Shown here: positions 6,169 to 8,156 of the stretch, one piece after another
How the letters are laid out: each line of letters opens with the position of its first letter
Numbering within the stretch: the stretch's first letter is position 1
NCBI GenBank assembly: GCA_028293725.1
Contig: JAQGOE010000210.1
Location: forward strand, 1 to 8,156
Origin: Gammaproteobacteria bacterium
Lineage (GTDB): Bacteria; Pseudomonadota; Gammaproteobacteria; Steroidobacterales; Steroidobacteraceae
Length of the DNA: 8,156 nt
Direction of reading: 5' to 3'
Translations under genes and position numbers: made by a program
Notes under the pieces: model-generated
The model's input: only the letters and a program-made list of their open reading frames with translations
Told to the model about the DNA's origin: nothing
Databases searched by the model: none

Positions 6169-7971
6169 ATGACGAAAGCCGCCACCACACCCGCACGCGC
6201 TCCTGCGAATCCCCGCTCGCTGACCTTGGAGTGGCTGCTCGAGGAAATGGTCAAGGCCGACCTCATTCCGCCGTCGTCAGCGAAACACCTCGCCGAGCCC
6301 GTGTCTAAAAACGACGGCAAGAAACAGCATCCCTTGGTGATTGCCGCCTCCCAGGAATGGCCCGACCGTCGCACGCCCGGACGCAAGCTGTCGCTGGAAA
6401 CCCTGACTCAGTGGCTCGCGCATCGGGCACGCCTGCCCTATGTACGCATCGACCCGCTGAAATTGGATGTCGCTACCATGACGGAGGTCGTGCCGTATGC
6501 CTATGCATCCCGTAGCGGAATCCTACCCATCAGCAGCACGCAGACCGGGATTGTTTTTGCCGTCAAGGATCCGTTCGACGTTGAATGGATGCGTGACCTC
6601 GAGCCCGCCCTCAAACTTCCCCTGAAGCGGGTCTGTGCCAATCCGCAGGACATCGATCGGTATCTGGTCGAATTCTATGCGATTGCACGCTCCGTCAAGC
6701 TCAGCGGTGAAGAGCGCTCGCGGTACGCGCCCGCCGAATTGCGGAACCTCGAACAGCTGACGGAGCTGAGCCGTGTCGGCAAGCTGTCCGCGGAAGACCA
6801 ACACATCGTGGCCATCGTCGACTGGCTACTGCAGTACGCCTTCGATGCGCGGGCCAGTGACATTCATCTCGAGCCGCGACGCGAAACGGGCAACGTGCGG
6901 TTCCGAATCGACGGGATCCTCCACGATGTGTATCAGCTACCGGCGCCCGTGATGCCGGCTGTCACCAGCCGCATCAAGATCCTGGGACGATTGGACGTAG
7001 CGGAGCGGCGGCGCCCACAAGACGGACGGATCCGAACCCGCACGCCGGAGGGCAAGGAGATCGAGTTGCGTGTCTCGGCGCTGCCCACAGCGTTCGGCGA
7101 AAAACTCGTGCTGCGAATTTTCAACCCCGACGTACTCGTGCACGACCTCAAGCGACTGGGCTTCACGCCGGCGGAAGCATCGCTCTGGCGACGCATGGTA
7201 GTACAACCTCACGGCATCGTCCTGGTCACCGGCCCGACCGGGTCGGGGAAAACGACCACCCTGTATGCCTCGCTCAGGGAGTTGGCCACGTCCGAGGTCA
7301 ACGTCTGCTCCATTGAAGATCCGATCGAGCTCATCGACGGCCGTTTCAATCAGATGCAGGTGCAAGCCAACATCGACCTCAACTTTGCAGACGGGGTGCG
7401 TGCACTGCTGCGTCAGGATCCGGACATCATCATGATTGGCGAGATCCGCGACCGGGAGACCGCCGACATGGCCATCCAGGCCGCGCTAACCGGTCACCTG
7501 GTGCTCTCCACACTGCATACGAACGATTCGCCATCGGCAATTACGCGACTCCTCGAGTTGGGTGTACCAGCCTATCTCGTCCGGGCCACGCTGATCGGTG
7601 TGCTCGCTCAACGACTGGTACGCACGCTCTGCGCGAACTGCAAAGCGCCGGTCGCCATTTCGCAGGAATATTGGGACCAACTGGGTGTGGGCGACGCGGT
7701 TGCGACGCCGGCATCCGCGTTCAAAGCCGTGGGCTGCCTCGAATGCCGACAGACTGGGTACCTCGGCCGAAGCGGTGCCTACGAACTCATGCAACTCAAC
7801 GCCGCCATGCAGTCCGCAGTAGCTCACAACCCCGACCTCACCAACCTCCGCCGCTTGGCCATCGAAGGTGGCATGCGCCCGTTGCGTCACACCGCCGCGG
7901 AAAAGATCGTGGCAGGAATGACCACGATCGAAGAGGTGCTCTCTCTGACTCCCGATCCGCGGGAGCAGTGA
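6169..7971 (+). CDS. GspE/PulE/PilB-family secretion or pilus assembly ATPase
   Basis: The product is 600 residues and full length. The N-terminal region (about 15-170) corresponds to the GspE/MshE N-domain. The ATPase core follows: SDIHLEPR (230-237), AERRRPQDGRI (278-288), Walker A GPTGSGKTT (355-363), Asp box SIEDPIEL (381-388), Walker B DPDIIMIGEIRDRE (417-430) and His box TGHLVLSTLHTND (441-453). Four cysteines, C488-x-x-C491 and C523-x-x-C526, form the zinc-binding domain typical of GspE/PilB. It is a cytoplasmic hexameric motor that powers pseudopilus or pilus assembly at the inner membrane. The ATG at 6169 has only a weak ribosome site; no other in-frame start codon of usual type lies between it and the in-frame TGA at 6071-6073. 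A lipoprotein gene follows. It cannot be assigned to type II secretion, type IV pilus or MSHA from this gene alone. No promoter was recognised in the 98 bp before it. Confidence 0.93.
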   Translation: MTKAATTPARAPANPRSLTLEWLLEEMVKADLIPPSSAKHLAEPVSKNDGKKQHPLVIAASQEWPDRRTPGRKLSLETLTQWLAHRARLPYVRIDPLKLDVATMTEVVPYAYASRSGILPISSTQTGIVFAVKDPFDVEWMRDLEPALKLPLKRVCANPQDIDRYLVEFYAIARSVKLSGEERSRYAPAELRNLEQLTELSRVGKLSAEDQHIVAIVDWLLQYAFDARASDIHLEPRRETGNVRFRIDGILHDVYQLPAPVMPAVTSRIKILGRLDVAERRRPQDGRIRTRTPEGKEIELRVSALPTAFGEKLVLRIFNPDVLVHDLKRLGFTPAEASLWRRMVVQPHGIVLVTGPTGSGKTTTLYASLRELATSEVNVCSIEDPIELIDGRFNQMQVQANIDLNFADGVRALLRQDPDIIMIGEIRDRETADMAIQAALTGHLVLSTLHTNDSPSAITRLLELGVPAYLVRATLIGVLAQRLVRTLCANCKAPVAISQEYWDQLGVGDAVATPASAFKAVGCLECRQTGYLGRSGAYELMQLNAAMQSAVAHNPDLTNLRRLAIEGGMRPLRHTAAEKIVAGMTTIEEVLSLTPDPREQ

Positions 7972-8082
7972 GCTTCGGCCCCCTTCTGACTTCGACACCC
8001 GCTCCGGGTACAGCAATTGCTCAACTCACATCAAGTTGAACATCAACAACAGCTCTGGCTTAGCCGGAGAGGAGCGGGAAAT
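7972..8082 (+). other. Intergenic spacer with two small hairpins
   Basis: The 111 bp after the ATPase gene hold ACCCG-ctc-CGGGT (7997-8009) and TCAACT-cacatca-AGTTGA (8021-8039). Neither is followed by a T-run, so neither is a standard terminator. They may moderate expression within one transcript or protect mRNA ends. A clear ribosome site, GGAGAGGAG (8066-8074), belongs to the next gene. No promoter was recognised. Confidence 0.35.
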
Positions 8083-8156
8083 ATGAAGAGTTTTACCTCC
8101 AGGTCGGCGCTTGCCTTGGCCGCATTGACCCTCTTTATAGGAGGGTGCGTGGCACC
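8083..8156 (+). CDS. Lipoprotein, N-terminal signal peptide only (runs off the right edge)
   Basis: The ATG at 8083 has the ribosome site GGAGAGGAG (8066-8074) at 8 nt. The 24 complete codons encode a lipoprotein signal: a basic start (MKSFTSR), a hydrophobic core (SALALAALTLF) and the lipobox I-G-G-C, with the lipidated cysteine at residue 21, followed by VA. The mature protein would be anchored in the inner or outer membrane. Lying directly after a GspE/PilB-type ATPase in the same direction, it is likely part of that secretion or pilus system. A secretin (MshL/GspD-like), a pilotin or another accessory lipoprotein are all possible; too little is visible to choose. Confidence 0.75.
   Translation, partial: MKSFTSRSALALAALTLFIGGCVA

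Noticed and set aside
6030..6386. 118-codon minus-strand frame with a Gly/Ala-rich stretch across the gap before the ATPase
   Set aside because: The Gly/Ala run is produced by the complement of Pro/Ala codons; it overlaps two confident genes and has no start signals.

Overview
This 8.2 kb window looks like a chromosomal (or large-plasmid) accessory region of a high-GC proteobacterium. The evidence is a GspE/PilB-type secretion ATPase followed by a lipoprotein start with a lipobox, an AraC regulator with an N-terminal cupin, and ATGA-coupled gene pairs. A gammaproteobacterial host is my guess, held with low confidence. One gene (457-1197) has the residue composition and C-terminal signature of actinobacterial proteins and may be foreign.

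Left part (1-1592): a patchwork. A small WYL-domain gene runs off the left edge on the minus strand (1-143). Upstream of it is a decayed fragment resembling the N-terminus of DUF4338 (DruA-like) proteins, and then three tandem 20-bp repeats (314-373). A membrane-anchored extracytoplasmic protein (457-1197) ends at a clear intrinsic terminator. Between that terminator and the next gene lies a minus-strand fragment that reads as the C-terminus of a LysR-type regulator with no body. These pieces suggest past insertion and deletion.

Middle (1532-3520): a TetR-family regulator and an FAD-dependent monooxygenase form a two-gene operon joined by an ATGA overlap. It is driven by a strong sigma70-type promoter that overlaps a dyad, a likely autoregulatory operator.

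Middle-right (3607-6070): an AraC-family regulator is divergent from a second operon made of a ferritin-like diiron protein and a MAPEG-family membrane protein, again with an ATGA overlap. The diiron protein has a full set of candidate metal ligands (Glu86, Glu118/His121, Glu169, Glu201/His204). No substrate is apparent. This is the best candidate for an undescribed pathway: an inducible soluble oxygenase coupled to a small membrane enzyme.

Right (6169-8156): a complete GspE/PulE/PilB-family ATPase, then the start of a lipoprotein that is cut by the window edge. This is probably the beginning of a type II secretion or type IV pilus (MSHA-like) locus and is functionally unrelated to the oxygenase modules.
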